Source of the DNA: Massilia agrisoli
GTDB taxonomy: Bacteria; Pseudomonadota; Gammaproteobacteria; Burkholderiales; Burkholderiaceae_D
Direction of reading: 5' to 3'
Assembly: GCF_020831365.1 (NCBI RefSeq)
Contig: NZ_JAJHPV010000004.1
Span: 1-64,000, forward strand
DNA: 64,000 nt
Shown: in pieces, positions 9,848-19,986 of the stretch
How positions within the stretch are numbered: the stretch's first letter is position 1
Layout: the number at the start of each line of letters is the position of its first letter
Made by a program: the position numbers and the translations under genes
The notes under the pieces: generated by a model
What the model saw: the letters and a program-made list of their open reading frames with translations, nothing else
Told to the model about the DNA's origin: nothing
Databases searched by the model: none

Positions 9848-11284
9848 TTAAGGATGCGGTCCGGCGCTGCCGACCTGGAAGGTTGGAGCGGGGATCTCGG
9901 ACAGGCATTTGGCGTCGAGCTTTTGCGCCGGGTTGTCGAGGAAGGTGCGCAGCAGGCGTGGGCCGCAGCCGAGCTGCGAAATGCCGTGGCCCGCATGCGT
10001 GACCACCACATGCTGGGCGCGCGCCATGTGCTTGCCGGCGGCGTCGGCGCGGCGCGGCGGCGTGACCGGGTCGAGCGCGCCCGACAGCATCAGCACCGGC
10101 GCGTCGATGCGCGAAGGCGCGCGCCACGGCACCGGCGGCACGCCGGCGGCCTTGCAGGTGCCCTCCATGCGCTTGACGATGGCCGCTGCCAGCAGCGAGG
10201 CGCGCGCGTCTTCGGCCGCCATCTGCGGCGTCAGGCGCGCGTAGTCTTCGGCGCACACCACCGCCATGTACAGGCCCGGGGAGATCGGGCCGTCGGTGGC
10301 GAAATCGCCGTTCGCGTTCCGGCGCGCCACGAACGGCTCCCAGCGGCCCTGGTAGGCGCTGTGGATCATGTACGGCAGGCGGCGGCTGTCCATCGGCGAA
10401 TACAGCACGCTGTGGACGGTCGACAGGAAGCGCGCCCGCGTCATCTGCTCGCGCAGCGGCAAGGTGGTGCGCGGATTGGCGAGCGACACGTCGGCCGGCG
10501 CAGTGCCCAGGCGCGCGACCAGCGCGTCGTATTCGGTGCGCAGGGAAGGGAAGGCTTTGCTGCACGCGCTGTCGCGCGCACAGGCGCTGAACAGGCCTTC
10601 GAGGGCAGCTTTGCCGTCGACGCCGCCGGCCGGGATGATCTGGTCGGGCGCGGCCACGCCGTCGAGGACCAGCGACCGTACCTGGGCGGGGAAGGCGCGC
10701 GCGTATTCCTGTCCAAGGCGGGTACCGTAGGAGCCGCCCCACAGGTTGATCTTGCCGTAGCCGACCGCCTTGCGCACCATCTCGATGTCGCGCGCCGCAT
10801 TGGCGGTCGAATAGGCGGCGAGGTCTTTGCCAAAGCTGCCGATGCACTGAGCCGCCACGATGTCGAGCTGGTCGTCGGTCATCACTTCGTGTTCCGGCTT
10901 GCTGGCGCAATCGAGCTTGCCGGACAGGCCGGTGCCGCGCTGGTCGATGAAGACGATGTCACGGGTGGCGCGCACGCGGCGGAACACGTGGTCGAGGAAA
11001 GGCAGCAGGTCGCTGCCGGCCTGGCCGGGGCCGCCGGCAAGGATGAACAGCGGATCGGGGCGGGCCGATTCACGGAAGGCCGGCGCCAGGGTGACGTGGA
11101 TGTCGATGGTGCGGCCAGGTGCGGCGTAGTCGAGCGGCACCTTGACCTTCAGGCAGCGCAGGGGATCTTCCGATCCGGGCAGGTGGCAGGTGCGTCCGGC
11201 CTGGGAGGGCGGCGCGGCGCCGGCAACGGCAGGCAGCACGAGGAGCGGGAATAACACGACGGCAAGGCAGGCGCTGAATTTCAC
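9848..11284 (-). CDS. Exported alpha/beta-hydrolase, TAP-like peptidase (S33)
   Basis: A 478-residue hydrolase with a Sec signal peptide (about residues 1-23). It has the S33 prolyl or tripeptidyl aminopeptidase layout: oxyanion region LAGGPGQAGS, then FIDQRGTGLSG, then nucleophile S185 in GGSYGTR, and a C-terminal TAP-like domain with the acid in SGALDPVTPP and the base in HAGHGIS. It probably trims peptides in the periplasm. It is the first gene of the operon that continues into the NatAB-like exporter, which suggests but does not prove a functional link. Confidence 0.9.
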   Translation of the reverse strand: MKFSACLAVVLFPLLVLPAVAGAAPPSQAGRTCHLPGSEDPLRCLKVKVPLDYAAPGRTIDIHVTLAPAFRESARPDPLFILAGGPGQAGSDLLPFLDHVFRRVRATRDIVFIDQRGTGLSGKLDCASKPEHEVMTDDQLDIVAAQCIGSFGKDLAAYSTANAARDIEMVRKAVGYGKINLWGGSYGTRLGQEYARAFPAQVRSLVLDGVAAPDQIIPAGGVDGKAALEGLFSACARDSACSKAFPSLRTEYDALVARLGTAPADVSLANPRTTLPLREQMTRARFLSTVHSVLYSPMDSRRLPYMIHSAYQGRWEPFVARRNANGDFATDGPISPGLYMAVVCAEDYARLTPQMAAEDARASLLAAAIVKRMEGTCKAAGVPPVPWRAPSRIDAPVLMLSGALDPVTPPRRADAAGKHMARAQHVVVTHAGHGISQLGCGPRLLRTFLDNPAQKLDAKCLSEIPAPTFQVGSAGPHP

Positions 11285-11447
11285 AAGGACTCCTAAAAAG
11301 GTACTCGGCCATACTAATTTCGCAACGTTCCCCCAGTCAACCCGTTTGGCATGGAACGCCGGTTGTTTGCCACGAAGCGCCGGATGTCCGGCACGAACTG
11401 CGGCTGGCCAGCCTGTGCCTGCATGAGACAGCGATCCCAGCTGGACC

Positions 11448-11477
11448 TTGACGCGGCAAGGCCCGGTACGTTATGAT
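11448..11477 (+). promoter_or_regulatory. Sigma70-type promoter of rplM-rpsI
   Basis: TTGACG (11448-11453) and TATGAT (11472-11477) are separated by 18 bp, a good housekeeping promoter. It predicts a leader of about 95 nt before rplM, ending in an AGGAAG ribosome site. The leader could fold and may be the site of autogenous control known for L13 in other bacteria, but I could not establish that here. Confidence 0.7.
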
Positions 11478-11577
11478 TGTCGGCTTTCCGTTTGCTCAGG
11501 AAAAGTAAATAAGGCAGAGTCCGCTGGTTGCGAAGGCGGAACCACCATTTGAGCGATTTAAACATTAGGAAGTCATC

Positions 11578-12006
11578 ATGAAAACTTTTTCCGCTAAAGG
11601 ACACGAAGTCCAGCGCGATTGGTTCGTGGTTGACGCGACGGACTTGGTCCTCGGACGTGTTGCCAGCGAAGTGGCACGCCGACTGCGCGGCAAACATAAG
11701 CCAGAATTCACTCCTCACGTCGACACCGGCGATTTCATCGTCGTCATCAACGCAGGCAAACTGCGCGTGACCGGCACCAAGGCAACTGAAAAGACGTACT
11801 ACCGTCACAGTGGCTACCCAGGCGGCATCTACGAGACCAACTTCCTGAAAATGCAACAGCGTTTCCCAGGCCGTGCTCTCGAAAAAGCGGTCAAGGGCAT
11901 GCTGCCTAAGGGCCCGCTCGGCTACGCAATGATCAAGAAGCTCAAAGTGTACGCGGAAGGTTCCCACCCGCACGCGGCCCAGCAACCTAAAGCACTCGTT
12001 CTCTAA
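11578..12006 (+). CDS. rplM: 50S ribosomal protein L13
   Basis: A 142-residue L13, the standard length, starting [15 protein letters not shown], with the family motifs [22 protein letters not shown] and [13 protein letters not shown]13 binds 23S rRNA early in 50S assembly. It is followed 9 bp later by rpsI, the conserved partner. Its codon use differs from the GC-rich neighbours, with more CCA and GAA, as expected for a highly expressed gene. Confidence 0.99.
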   Translation: MKTFSAKGHEVQRDWFVVDATDLVLGRVASEVARRLRGKHKPEFTPHVDTGDFIVVINAGKLRVTGTKATEKTYYRHSGYPGGIYETNFLKMQQRFPGRALEKAVKGMLPKGPLGYAMIKKLKVYAEGSHPHAAQQPKALVL

Positions 12007-12015
12007 GGAGCTGAC

Positions 12016-12408
12016 ATGATCGGTAACTACAATTACGGCACCGGCCGTCGCAAGAGTGCAGTCGCTCGCGTGTTCATCAAGGTTGGCACTGGCCAAATCA
12101 TCGTCAACGGCAAGCCAGCGTCGGAATACTTCTCGCGCGAAACCGGCCTGATGGTCATTCGCCAGCCACTGGAACTGACCGGCAACGTCGAGCGTTTCGA
12201 CATCAAGGTTAACGTCCACGGCGGCGGCGAATCCGGCCAGGCTGGCGCGGTTCGTCACGGCATCACCCGTGCGCTGATCGACTACGACGCAGCACTGAAG
12301 CCAGACCTGGCTCGTGCAGGCTTCGTAACCCGTGACGCACGTGAAGTCGAGCGTAAAAAAGTTGGTCTGCGCAAAGCACGTCGCGCAAAGCAATTCTCGA
12401 AGCGTTAA
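12016..12408 (+). CDS. rpsI: 30S ribosomal protein S9
   Basis: A 130-residue S9 with [13 protein letters not shown] at the N-terminus and the characteristic C-terminal tail ending [11 protein letters not shown], which reaches into the ribosomal P site. The ribosome site AAGGAG precedes the ATG. It is the second gene of the rplM-rpsI operon, followed by a terminator. Confidence 0.99.
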   Translation: MIGNYNYGTGRRKSAVARVFIKVGTGQIIVNGKPASEYFSRETGLMVIRQPLELTGNVERFDIKVNVHGGGESGQAGAVRHGITRALIDYDAALKPDLARAGFVTRDAREVERKKVGLRKARRAKQFSKR

Positions 12409-12443
12409 TTCGTTTCCTGGCAGCGCCCTGGCGCTGCTACCGG

Positions 12444-12480
12444 AAAGCCGCCGGCTGCAAAGCCCGCGGCTTTTTGCTTT
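12444..12480 (+). terminator. Rho-independent terminator of rplM-rpsI
   Basis: AAAGCCGC and GCGGCTTT form a stem with an imperfect inner part (12444-12470 region), followed by TTTTTGCTTTT. It lies 36 bp after the rpsI stop. Confidence 0.75.
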
Positions 12481-12500
12481 TCTGGCCCCCATTGGTGTTG

Positions 12501-12570
12501 CCAAATTCGGGGTCAGACCACCGGTTTTTTGGAATATTCCAAAAAACCGGTGGTCTGACCCCGAATTTGG
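12501..12570. repeat. Perfect 70-bp palindrome of the GGGGTCAGACC family
   Basis: Positions 12501-12570 read identically on both strands. Modules from the outside in are CCAAATTC, GGGGTCAGACCA, the 10-bp word CCGGTTTTTT, and the central GGAATATTCC. Partial copies follow to about 12640: a degenerate AAAAGCCGGTGGTC, then GGTCTGACCCCGAATT, with GGAAACGTTCCA occurring twice. A sibling at 39047-39152 has the same outer and central modules but another word. This fills most of the 323-bp gap between rpsI and argC. The remainder is the argC leader, with a possible TAAAAT -10 at 12680 and AAGGAAAG before the ATG. Confidence 0.95.
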
Positions 12571-12731
12571 AAACGTTCCACCCAAAAGCCGGTGGTCAGC
12601 GTGACCCGGTCTGACCCCGAATTCGGAAACGTTCCATCTTTGCGGCTTGGTCGGCGCGGCGAGGTTTTGGGGAGGCTGTTAAAATTGTTACCTTATCGGG
12701 CTTTGCCCAACCATTTCACGAAGGAAAGAAC

Positions 12732-13781
12732 ATGATCAAAGTTGGCATCGTCGGCGGTACCGGTTACACGGGTGTGGAGTTGCTGCGCTTGCTGGCCGTC
12801 CATCCGGATGTGAGGCTGACGGCGATTACTTCACGTAAGGAAGATGGCTTGCCCGTGGCCGATATGTTCCCGTCCCTGCGCGGCCGCGTCGACCTGGCGT
12901 TCTCGGCCCCTGACAAGGTCGACCTGAAACAGTGCGACGTGGTGTTCTTCGCTACCCCGCATGGCGTGGCCATGGCGCAGGCGCCCGAGCTGCTGGCCGC
13001 CGGCGTCAAGGTCATCGACCTGGCCGCCGATTTCCGCCTGAAGAACCAGTCGTCTTTCGAACAGTGGTACAAAATTCCCCATACCGCGCCGCAGTTGCTG
13101 GAAGAGGCCGTCTACGGCCTGCCTGAACTGAACCGCGAGGCGGTGAAGTCGGCGCGCCTGATCGCGAATCCCGGTTGCTATCCGACCACCATGCAGCTGG
13201 GCTTCGTGCCGCTGCTCAAGGCCGGCGTCATCGACGCAGGCTCGCTGATCGCCGACGCCAAATCGGGCGTGTCGGGCGCGGGCCGGAAAGCCGAGATCGG
13301 CACGCTGTTCTCGGAGTCGAGCGATAACTTCAAGGCCTACGGCGTGTCCGGCCACCGCCACACGCCGGAAACCGTTGCTCAGTTGCAGCGTTTCACTGAC
13401 CAGAAGGTCGGCCTGGTGTTCACGCCCCACCTGGTGCCGATGATCCGAGGCATGCACGCGACCTTGTATGCGCGCCTGACCAGGGAGATCGACAACGCGG
13501 CCCTGCAGGCTTTGTTCGAGGACGCCTACAGGAACTCCGACTTCGTCGATGTGATGCCGTTCGGCTCGCACCCTGAGACCCGCTCGACGCGTGGTTCGAA
13601 CATGTTGCGCCTGGCCCTGCACCGTCCTGAGCAGGATGGCGCGCCGGGCAACATGCTGGTGATCCTGGTGGTGCAGGACAACCTGGTCAAGGGCGCCTCC
13701 GGCCAGGCTGTCCAGTGCATGAACCTGATGTTCGGCCTGCCTGAGACGACCGGCCTGCAACAGATCGCACTGTTGCCGTAA
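12732..13781 (+). CDS. argC: N-acetyl-gamma-glutamyl-phosphate reductase
   Basis: A 349-residue NADPH-dependent reductase for the third step of arginine synthesis. The N-terminal Rossmann motif is [14 protein letters not shown]. The catalytic cysteine is C149 in [12 protein letters not shown]. The C-terminal substrate region contains SGHRHTPE and [12 protein letters not shown]. Length and start are standard. It is probably a single-gene unit, preceded by repeat DNA and followed by a bactofilin gene about 105 bp away. Confidence 0.98.
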   Translation: MIKVGIVGGTGYTGVELLRLLAVHPDVRLTAITSRKEDGLPVADMFPSLRGRVDLAFSAPDKVDLKQCDVVFFATPHGVAMAQAPELLAAGVKVIDLAADFRLKNQSSFEQWYKIPHTAPQLLEEAVYGLPELNREAVKSARLIANPGCYPTTMQLGFVPLLKAGVIDAGSLIADAKSGVSGAGRKAEIGTLFSESSDNFKAYGVSGHRHTPETVAQLQRFTDQKVGLVFTPHLVPMIRGMHATLYARLTREIDNAALQALFEDAYRNSDFVDVMPFGSHPETRSTRGSNMLRLALHRPEQDGAPGNMLVILVVQDNLVKGASGQAVQCMNLMFGLPETTGLQQIALLP

Positions 13782-13886
13782 TGCTATAAACCGTATGCAT
13801 TGCTTCAGGACGATGTAGATCAACGCGACTATGGTTGAGCACGGTAAATTAGCCAGACGTCTGGTCGAATTTACAAGGGGCCCATC

Positions 13887-14285
13887 ATGTTCGGTCGCAA
13901 CGCTAAAAGCGAAATTGATAGTCTGGTTGGCATTTCCGCCCGTATCGAGGGAGACCTCTGCTTTACGGGCGGGCTGCGCATCGATGGCGAAGTGCACGGC
14001 AGCGTGATCGCCGCCGAGGGCGCCGACAGCATGCTGGTGGTGTCCGAGCACGCGCGCATCGAGGGCGAGGTGCGATGTGGCAACTTAATCGTCAACGGCT
14101 ATATCGCCGGCCCGGTTTATTCGTGCGAAATGCTTGAATTACAGCCGAAAGCCCGCATAGTAGGGGATGTCCATTACAAAACCCTCGAAATGCATGGCGG
14201 CGCCATGGTGACCGGGCAGTTGACGCACATGCAGACGGGTGAGCCAGTGTTCCATTTGGCAACAGCTGAACTCTCTGAAGCGTGA
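13887..14285 (+). CDS. Bactofilin (polymer-forming cytoskeletal protein)
   Basis: A 132-residue bactofilin, with short flexible ends and a beta-helix core of short glycine-punctuated turns (GDLCFTGGLRIDGEVHGSV, RIEGEVRCGNLIVNGYIAG). Bactofilins self-assemble into filaments or patches at the inner membrane and organise wall synthesis or appendages. The neighbours (erpA, anmK and a wall peptidase) match the usual betaproteobacterial setting. Confidence 0.93.
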   Translation: MFGRNAKSEIDSLVGISARIEGDLCFTGGLRIDGEVHGSVIAAEGADSMLVVSEHARIEGEVRCGNLIVNGYIAGPVYSCEMLELQPKARIVGDVHYKTLEMHGGAMVTGQLTHMQTGEPVFHLATAELSEA

Positions 14286-14300
14286 GGGACGCCAACGGAC

Positions 14301-14306
14301 TATAAT
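14301..14306 (+). promoter_or_regulatory. Candidate -10 element for erpA
   Basis: A consensus TATAAT lies 33 bp before the erpA ATG, giving a leader of about 25 nt that includes AGTAGGAG. No convincing -35 is seen 17 bp upstream. Confidence 0.45.
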
Positions 14307-14338
14307 GATCGAAATTGTTCCCCAAGTAGGAGTTCCCC

Positions 14339-14701
14339 ATGAATGCAGTCGTCGAAAACCTGGACGCGATCCCCGCGCCGATCAACTTTACTGACAGCGC
14401 CGCTGAAAAGGTCGCGCAACTGATCGAAGAAGAGGGCAATCCCGACCTGAAACTGCGCGTGTTCGTGCAGGGCGGCGGGTGCTCGGGCTTCCAGTATGGC
14501 TTTACCTTTGACGAAATCGTTAACGAAGATGACACCACGATGGTCAAGAACGGCGTCCAGCTGCTGATCGATTCGATGAGCTACCAGTACCTGGTCGGCG
14601 CCGAGATCGATTACAAGGACGACCTCGAAGGCGCCCAGTTCGTCATCAAGAACCCAACCGCAAGTTCCACCTGCGGCTGCGGCTCCTCGTTCTCGGTTTA
14701 A
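14339..14701 (+). CDS. erpA: Iron-sulfur cluster insertion protein ErpA
   Basis: A 120-residue A-type Fe-S carrier that hands clusters to apo-enzymes, including those of isoprenoid synthesis. The three conserved cysteines are present: one in [13 protein letters not shown] and two in STCGCGSSF at the C-terminus. The N-terminal extension of about 14 residues and the position next to anmK favour ErpA over IscA. It is convergent with anmK, with only 3 bp between stops. Confidence 0.95.
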   Translation: MNAVVENLDAIPAPINFTDSAAEKVAQLIEEEGNPDLKLRVFVQGGGCSGFQYGFTFDEIVNEDDTTMVKNGVQLLIDSMSYQYLVGAEIDYKDDLEGAQFVIKNPTASSTCGCGSSFSV

Positions 14702-14704
14702 GCT

Positions 14705-15805
14705 TCAAGCGGGGTAGAGGGCGCCCAGGATCCTGGGGCCCTTTGCTCCCGTCACCGCCGCCAGGTTGCCCGCTTCGCGCTGCGTGAAGCGGTAGCCCAG
14801 CCAGGCAAACGCCAGCGCTTCCACCCGGTTGGGCGCCACGCCCAGCACCGCCGTCGATTCCACCCGCGTTTTCCCTCCCAGCGCCGCCGCCAGATCGCGC
14901 AGCAGCGTGCCGTTGTACGCCCCGCCTCCGCATACATACACCGCATCGACTTCCGCCGTTTCGTTGCTGATCGCGTGCGCGATCGTCTGCGCCGTCAGCG
15001 CGGTCAGGGTCGCCTGTACGTCTTCCGGCGGCATGGCCGGGCATTGCGCCAGGCGGGCGTCCAGCCAGTCGGCATGGAACAGGTCGCGGCCGGTGCTTTT
15101 CGGCGCCGGCTGGGCAAAATAGGGTTCCTCCAGCAGGATGCCGAGCAGCAGCTGGTTGACCGTGCCGGTGGCGGCCCAGGCGCCGTCGGCGTCGTATTCC
15201 TTGCCCAGGTGGCGGCCAATCCACGCATCCATCAGCACGTTGCCCGGACCGGTGTCGAAACCGCTCACGCGGCCGTCCGCGCGCAGCACGCTGATGTTGC
15301 CGATGCCGCCGATGTTGACCACCACCCGGGTCTGCCCGGGCTGGCCAAACTGTGCCTGGTGGAAGGCGGGCACCAGCGGCGCCCCCTGGCCGCCGGCCGC
15401 GATGTCGCGGCTGCGGAAATCGGCAATCACGTCGATGCCGGTGATTTCCGCCAGCAGCGCCGGGTTATTGGTCTGGCGCGTAAAGCCGAGTTCGGGGCGG
15501 TGGCGGATGGTCTGGCCATGTACGGCAACCGCTGCCACCGGGCCGGGCGCGTCCGGCAGCAGGGCGGCGACGCAGTCCGCGTAGCAGAACGCCAGCTGGT
15601 TCGCGGCCACGGCTTCGCGCTCGATCTCATTGTCGCTGTTGGCCTGCAAGGCCATCAGTTCGCTGCGCAGGGCAGGAGGAAAGCTGGTAAAGGCGGCCTT
15701 GATGGTGGTGATCTTGCCATCGGCGAAGTCGGCCAGCACACCGTCGACGCCGTCCATGCTGGTGCCGGACATGAGGCCAATATAAAGGTGGGAAGATGTC
15801 GTCAT
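14705..15805 (-). CDS. anmK: Anhydro-N-acetylmuramic acid kinase
   Basis: A 366-residue cytoplasmic kinase that phosphorylates and opens 1,6-anhydro-MurNAc recovered from wall turnover, giving MurNAc-6-phosphate. Family motifs are [11 protein letters not shown] at the N-terminus, [19 protein letters not shown] and VCGGGAYNG. The start at 15805 ([11 protein letters not shown]) fits the family; the frame is open much further upstream, but that DNA belongs to the M23 gene and a terminator. No murQ is present in this window. Confidence 0.97.
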   Translation of the reverse strand: MTTSSHLYIGLMSGTSMDGVDGVLADFADGKITTIKAAFTSFPPALRSELMALQANSDNEIEREAVAANQLAFCYADCVAALLPDAPGPVAAVAVHGQTIRHRPELGFTRQTNNPALLAEITGIDVIADFRSRDIAAGGQGAPLVPAFHQAQFGQPGQTRVVVNIGGIGNISVLRADGRVSGFDTGPGNVLMDAWIGRHLGKEYDADGAWAATGTVNQLLLGILLEEPYFAQPAPKSTGRDLFHADWLDARLAQCPAMPPEDVQATLTALTAQTIAHAISNETAEVDAVYVCGGGAYNGTLLRDLAAALGGKTRVESTAVLGVAPNRVEALAFAWLGYRFTQREAGNLAAVTGAKGPRILGALYPA

Positions 15806-15841
15806 GGTGTGATTATGCGCGATCGGGGAAAGTTCAGTCGT

Positions 15842-15870
15842 AAAAAAACCTTCCCGAGGGAAGGTTTTTA
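15842..15870. terminator. Terminator downstream of the M23 peptidase gene
   Basis: An almost perfect hairpin (AAAAACCTTCCC, GAG, GGAAGGTTTTT) flanked by A and T tracts. It ends the leftward M23 transcript and separates it from anmK, which begins at 15805. Confidence 0.85.
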
Positions 15871-15891
15871 GCGGTTCAGGGCAAGGGCGGC

Positions 15892-17295
15892 TTAGCGGGC
15901 TGCCATCGCGGTGCCGGCACCTGCCGGACGCAGCAGCGCGAAGCGGTGCGACATGTCGGCGGCGGCCATGCGGAAGCGGGCCATTTCCGCTGCGTTCAGC
16001 GGAGCTTGCTGGACCAGGGCAACCTTGCGCGGGTCGCGTGCTTCGTTGTTGACGCGGAATTCGAAGTGCAGGTGGGCGCCGGTGGACCAGCCGGTCGAGC
16101 CGACGTAGCCGATGACGTCGCCCTGGCTGACCTTGCTGCCGCGGCGGATGCCTGGCGCGAAGCGGCTCATGTGGGCATAGGCGGTCGAGTAGCTGGCCCA
16201 GTGTTTGATCTGCACGAAGTTGCCGTAGCCGCCCTTGACGCCGGCGAAGTCGATGACGCCGTCGCCCACCGCGCGGATCGGGGTGCCGGTCGCTGCTGCA
16301 TAGTCGACGCCCTTGTGCGCCTTCCAGACGCCCGAAATCGGGTGCGAACGCATCGAGAAGCCGGACGAAATACGCGAGAACGCCAGTGGCGACTTGAGGA
16401 AGGCTTTTTTCAGCGACTTGCCGTCCAGGCTGTAGTAGCCGCCGCCCTGCTTGCTGTGCGGATCTTCGAACCATACCGACTGGTAGGTGACGCCGCGGTT
16501 GGTGAACTCGCCCGCCAGGATACGGCCTGCGCGCACCATCACGCCGTCTTGCCAGAAAGTCTCGTACACAACGTTGAAACGGTCGCCGCGCTTCAGGTCC
16601 GAGCGGAAGTCGATGTTGGTGGAGAACATTTCAATGATCTGGGCAACGATGGCGTCAGGCAGCTTGCTGCCGTCCGAGTTCGAATCGGTTGCCGCATACA
16701 GCGACGAGGTGATTTCACGGGCGCGCATTTCAACGCGGCGCTCGAGCTGTACCTGGCTTTCTTCGGCCTTGAAGCGTTCGCCGTCGCGCGAAATGGTGAT
16801 GTTCTTGATTGGCAGGTCGCGGCTGTCGACCACGGTCGTGCGCAGCCACAGCAGCTGACCGTTTTCGCCGGTGCGGGCCTGCACGCGCTTGCCGCTCTTG
16901 AGCTGCATGACGCCACGGGCCAGTTTGTTGGATTTGATGAACTGGACGGCTTCGGCGTCGTCTACACCAAGACGGGTCAGCAGCGCGGCGAGGGTGTCGC
17001 CGGCGCGAACGCGCTCTTCCTGGGCGAACTGCTGTTCGTCATCCTGGAGGGCCGCGATCTGGTCTGCCAGGTTCGGCAACTCGAGATCTTGGGCGATTGA
17101 AACTTGGGGAATGTCGGACGCGTCCGGTGCAATCGGCGCGACACCTGCGGCGCCGAAAGCACAAACTGCCAGGAAGATCGCGGACGCGCTCAGAATGCGC
17201 GCCTTTCGCGTGGTGCCTAGCAGGCCGGTCCAGCTTTTGCCTGTGATTTTGTTTGTAGGGTTCATGCAATCAGTTAAAATTTGCTGCTTGAACAT
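15892..17295 (-). CDS. M23-family wall endopeptidase, MepM-like
   Basis: A 467-residue membrane-anchored or secreted peptidoglycan hydrolase. One hydrophobic segment lies at about residues 34-54, then an OapA/LysM-like region ([16 protein letters not shown]). The C-terminal LytM domain has zinc ligands in HKGVDYAA and HLHFEF plus the YAHMSRF motif. MepM-type enzymes cut meso-DAP-D-Ala crosslinks to allow wall growth. Two starts are possible, ATG 17295 and ATG 17265 (MNPTNKITG); neither has a clear ribosome site. It is divergent from tyrS across about 145 bp. Confidence 0.93.
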   Translation of the reverse strand: MFKQQILTDCMNPTNKITGKSWTGLLGTTRKARILSASAIFLAVCAFGAAGVAPIAPDASDIPQVSIAQDLELPNLADQIAALQDDEQQFAQEERVRAGDTLAALLTRLGVDDAEAVQFIKSNKLARGVMQLKSGKRVQARTGENGQLLWLRTTVVDSRDLPIKNITISRDGERFKAEESQVQLERRVEMRAREITSSLYAATDSNSDGSKLPDAIVAQIIEMFSTNIDFRSDLKRGDRFNVVYETFWQDGVMVRAGRILAGEFTNRGVTYQSVWFEDPHSKQGGGYYSLDGKSLKKAFLKSPLAFSRISSGFSMRSHPISGVWKAHKGVDYAAATGTPIRAVGDGVIDFAGVKGGYGNFVQIKHWASYSTAYAHMSRFAPGIRRGSKVSQGDVIGYVGSTGWSTGAHLHFEFRVNNEARDPRKVALVQQAPLNAAEMARFRMAAADMSHRFALLRPAGAGTAMAAR

Positions 17296-17438
17296 CCGTA
17301 AGGCTACAACTTTTTGTTTTTATTAACTGTGAGATGTTTTCGGTCAGCAAGATTGATGGGATCGAGGATTATATCAAACAAATCGAAGTTGTAGGACGAA
17401 TCTCTCACGGAATGTAGGACAATTACTCTTTTGATAAT

Positions 17439-18707
17439 ATGACGAACCCTTCCGTAACACCCAAGACCGCTGCCGCCGTGCATGGTTCCGCCCCCCTGCC
17501 GCTGACAGATTCCGTCCTGGAAGCGCTCGCCATTACCAAACGCGGCGTCGAGGAATTGCTGATCGAGAGCGAATTTGCGCAAAAACTGGCGCGTTCCGAA
17601 AAAACCGGCCAGCCGCTGCGCATCAAGCTGGGCCTGGACCCGACTGCTCCCGACCTGCACCTGGGCCACACCGTGGTGCTGAACAAGCTGCGCCAGCTGC
17701 AGGACCTGGGCCACCAGGTCATCTTTTTGATCGGCGACTTTACGTCGATGATCGGCGACCCGTCGGGCCGCAATGCCACCCGTCCGCCGCTGACGCGCGA
17801 GCAGATCGAGGAAAACGCCAAAACCTACTTCCGCCAGGCGTCGCTGGTGCTGGACGCCTCGCGCACCGAAATCCGCTACAACTCGGAGTGGTGCGACCCG
17901 CTGGGCGCGCGCGGCATGATCGAACTGTCGTCCCGCTACACGGTGGCGCGCATGATGGAGCGCGACGACTTTACCAAGCGCTTCAAGAGTGGGACTCCCA
18001 TTTCGATCCATGAGTTCCTCTATCCTTTGATGCAGGGCTACGATTCCGTGGCTTTGAAGGCAGACCTTGAGCTAGGTGGAACAGACCAGAAATTTAACTT
18101 GCTGGTGGGCCGCGAGCTGCAGAAGGACTACGGGCAAGAGCCGCAGTGCATCTTGACGATGCCGCTGCTGGAGGGCCTGGACGGCGTCGAGAAGATGTCC
18201 AAGTCCAAGAACAACTATATCGGCATTACCGAGCCTGCCAATACGATGTTCGGCAAACTGATGAGCATTTCCGACGTCATGATGTGGCGTTATTTCGACC
18301 TGCTGTCGTTCCGCTCGATTGCCGACATTGCCCAGCTGAAGTCCGAAGTCGAAGGCGGCCGCAACCCGCGCGACGCCAAGGTGGCGCTGGCGCAGGAAAT
18401 CGTCACGCGCTTCCATTCGGCGCAGGCGGCCGAGGAGGCGCTGGCCGACTTCGTCAACCGTTCCAAGGGCGGCATTCCGGATGACGTGCAGGATGTCGCC
18501 GTTTCCGGTGCGCCACTTGGCGTGGCCCACCTGCTCAAGCAGGCCGGGCTGTGCGCCTCCACCTCGGAAGCGATGCGCATGGTTGACCAGGGCGGTGTGC
18601 GCATCGACGGCGCGGTGGTCGCCGACAAGGCGCTGAAGCTGGAAGCCGGTACCTTCGTGCTGCAGGTCGGCAAGCGCAAGTTCGCGCGCGTCACCCTCAG
18701 CGCATGA
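17439..18707 (+). CDS. tyrS: Tyrosyl-tRNA synthetase
   Basis: A 422-residue class I synthetase charging tRNA-Tyr. The ATP motif HLGH is at residues 74-77 and KMSKS at 252-256, with GGTDQKFN for substrate binding and a C-terminal S4-like RNA-binding domain. The N-terminal extension of about 20 residues is Thr/Ala/Pro rich. The dtd gene overlaps its stop (ATGA), which couples charging to chiral proofreading. The divergent upstream gap holds two copies of TGTAGGACRA (17390 and 17413 regions) of unknown role. Confidence 0.98.
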   Translation: MTNPSVTPKTAAAVHGSAPLPLTDSVLEALAITKRGVEELLIESEFAQKLARSEKTGQPLRIKLGLDPTAPDLHLGHTVVLNKLRQLQDLGHQVIFLIGDFTSMIGDPSGRNATRPPLTREQIEENAKTYFRQASLVLDASRTEIRYNSEWCDPLGARGMIELSSRYTVARMMERDDFTKRFKSGTPISIHEFLYPLMQGYDSVALKADLELGGTDQKFNLLVGRELQKDYGQEPQCILTMPLLEGLDGVEKMSKSKNNYIGITEPANTMFGKLMSISDVMMWRYFDLLSFRSIADIAQLKSEVEGGRNPRDAKVALAQEIVTRFHSAQAAEEALADFVNRSKGGIPDDVQDVAVSGAPLGVAHLLKQAGLCASTSEAMRMVDQGGVRIDGAVVADKALKLEAGTFVLQVGKRKFARVTLSA

Positions 18708-19150
18708 TCGGTCTGCTCCAGCGCGTCACCCAGGCCAGCGTTGCCGTCGGCGGCGAGGTCGTCGGCGCCATCGGGCCTGGCCTGATGGTGCTGGTCTGCG
18801 CGCAACGGGGAGATAGCGAGCGTGAGGCGGACGCCCTGCTGGCCAAGTTGCTTGGATACAGGGTGTTTGCTGACGACGCGGGCAAGATGAACCGCAGCGT
18901 GACCGATGTGGAAGGGGGGCTGCTGCTGGTTCCCCAGTTCACCCTGGCTGCCGATACCAAGTCGGGTACGCGGCCGTCGTTCACCCCGGCGGCCAGTCCC
19001 GAAGACGGGCGCCGGCTGTTCGACCACTTTGTTGCTTCAGCCCGCAAGCGCCATCCTGTTGTGGAAACCGGCCGTTTCGGCGCCGACATGCAGGTATCGC
19101 TGACCAATGACGGCCCGGTCACGTTCTGGCTCCAGGTCGATCCGAAATAA
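18704..19150 (+). CDS. dtd: D-aminoacyl-tRNA deacylase
   Basis: A 148-residue DTD that hydrolyses D-Tyr-tRNA and other D-aminoacyl-tRNAs and also Gly-tRNA-Ala. Motifs are the N-terminal [13 protein letters not shown], the active-site VPQFTLA and the C-terminal NDGPVTF with the cross-subunit Gly-Pro. Length is standard. It starts inside the tyrS stop, so it is translationally coupled. Confidence 0.97.
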   Translation: MIGLLQRVTQASVAVGGEVVGAIGPGLMVLVCAQRGDSEREADALLAKLLGYRVFADDAGKMNRSVTDVEGGLLLVPQFTLAADTKSGTRPSFTPAASPEDGRRLFDHFVASARKRHPVVETGRFGADMQVSLTNDGPVTFWLQVDPK

Positions 19151-19163
19151 TGTCCCGCTCCGC

Positions 19164-19189
19164 CGTCGTTCCCGCGAAGGCGGGAATCA
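19164..19189. repeat. Single CGTCGTTCCCGCG-type extragenic palindrome
   Basis: A hairpin unit with TTCCCGC and GCGGGAA arms around GAAG. It lies between dtd and the phosphatase gene. The same unit occurs as inverted doublets at 23059-23122 and 43771-43842. Confidence 0.85.
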
Positions 19190-19209
19190 TGCCTTACCGA
19201 TAGCATTCA

Positions 19210-19857
19210 ATGCCACCAACCCGCATCATCCTGATCCGCCACGGCGAAACCGCCTGGAACGCCGAACGCCGCTTGCAAGGCCACATCGACATCGCCCTGA
19301 ATACCGAAGGAGAGCGCCAGGCCGATGCGCTGGCCGGCGCCCTGGCGAGCGAACGCTTCGATGCCGTCGTCTCGAGCGACCTGCAACGCGCGCTCCAGAC
19401 CGCGCTGGCCGTCGCCGGCATCCACGGCATCGCGGTCCAGACCGATCCCGCGCTGCGCGAACGCTGCTATGGCGCCTTCGAAGGCTTGCTCTACGCTGAC
19501 ATTGAACAGCGCTACCCGGCCGAATTTGCCGCCTGGCAGGCCCGCGATGTCGATTCGATGGTCCCGGACGGCGAACGCCGCGCCGAAACCTTCCGCCAGT
19601 TCTACCAGCGCTCCATCGCCGGCATCCTTGCCTGGGCCCACAGGCATCCTGGCGGCACCGTGGCCGTAGTGGCCCACGGCGGCGTGCTCGAATGCGCCTA
19701 CCGGGCCGCGCTCGGCCTGTCGCTGGAAACGCCGCGCACCTTCAAGGTCATGAACGCGAGCATTAACCGCTTTACCGTCGCGCAAGGAAAGCTGGTGCTC
19801 GACAGCTGGGGCGAGGTGGCGCACCTGCGCCAGGGTGCGCTGGATGAACTGCCCTAG
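19210..19857 (+). CDS. Histidine phosphatase family protein (phosphoglycerate mutase-like)
   Basis: A 215-residue branch 1 histidine phosphatase. The catalytic RHGETAWN motif is close to the N-terminus, the acid lies in ERCYGAFEG, and the second histidine in VVAHGGVLE. It is often named gpmB or cobC, but the sequence does not settle the substrate. It follows dtd after a 59-bp gap holding an extragenic palindrome. A GTCGCCG/CGGCGAC hairpin at 19900-19915 follows the gene and may end its transcript. Confidence 0.9.
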   Translation: MPPTRIILIRHGETAWNAERRLQGHIDIALNTEGERQADALAGALASERFDAVVSSDLQRALQTALAVAGIHGIAVQTDPALRERCYGAFEGLLYADIEQRYPAEFAAWQARDVDSMVPDGERRAETFRQFYQRSIAGILAWAHRHPGGTVAVVAHGGVLECAYRAALGLSLETPRTFKVMNASINRFTVAQGKLVLDSWGEVAHLRQGALDELP

Positions 19858-19986
19858 CTGATAAGGCAAGCCCGATCAAGCGTACTTTTAGAGTGCTCCG
19901 TCGCCGCCCGGCGACAAAACTGCTAATTAATTGAGCAGTAAATCGGTTAAAATAGAAGGTTCCCGCAATTCTTTCTCTGCTGACCA

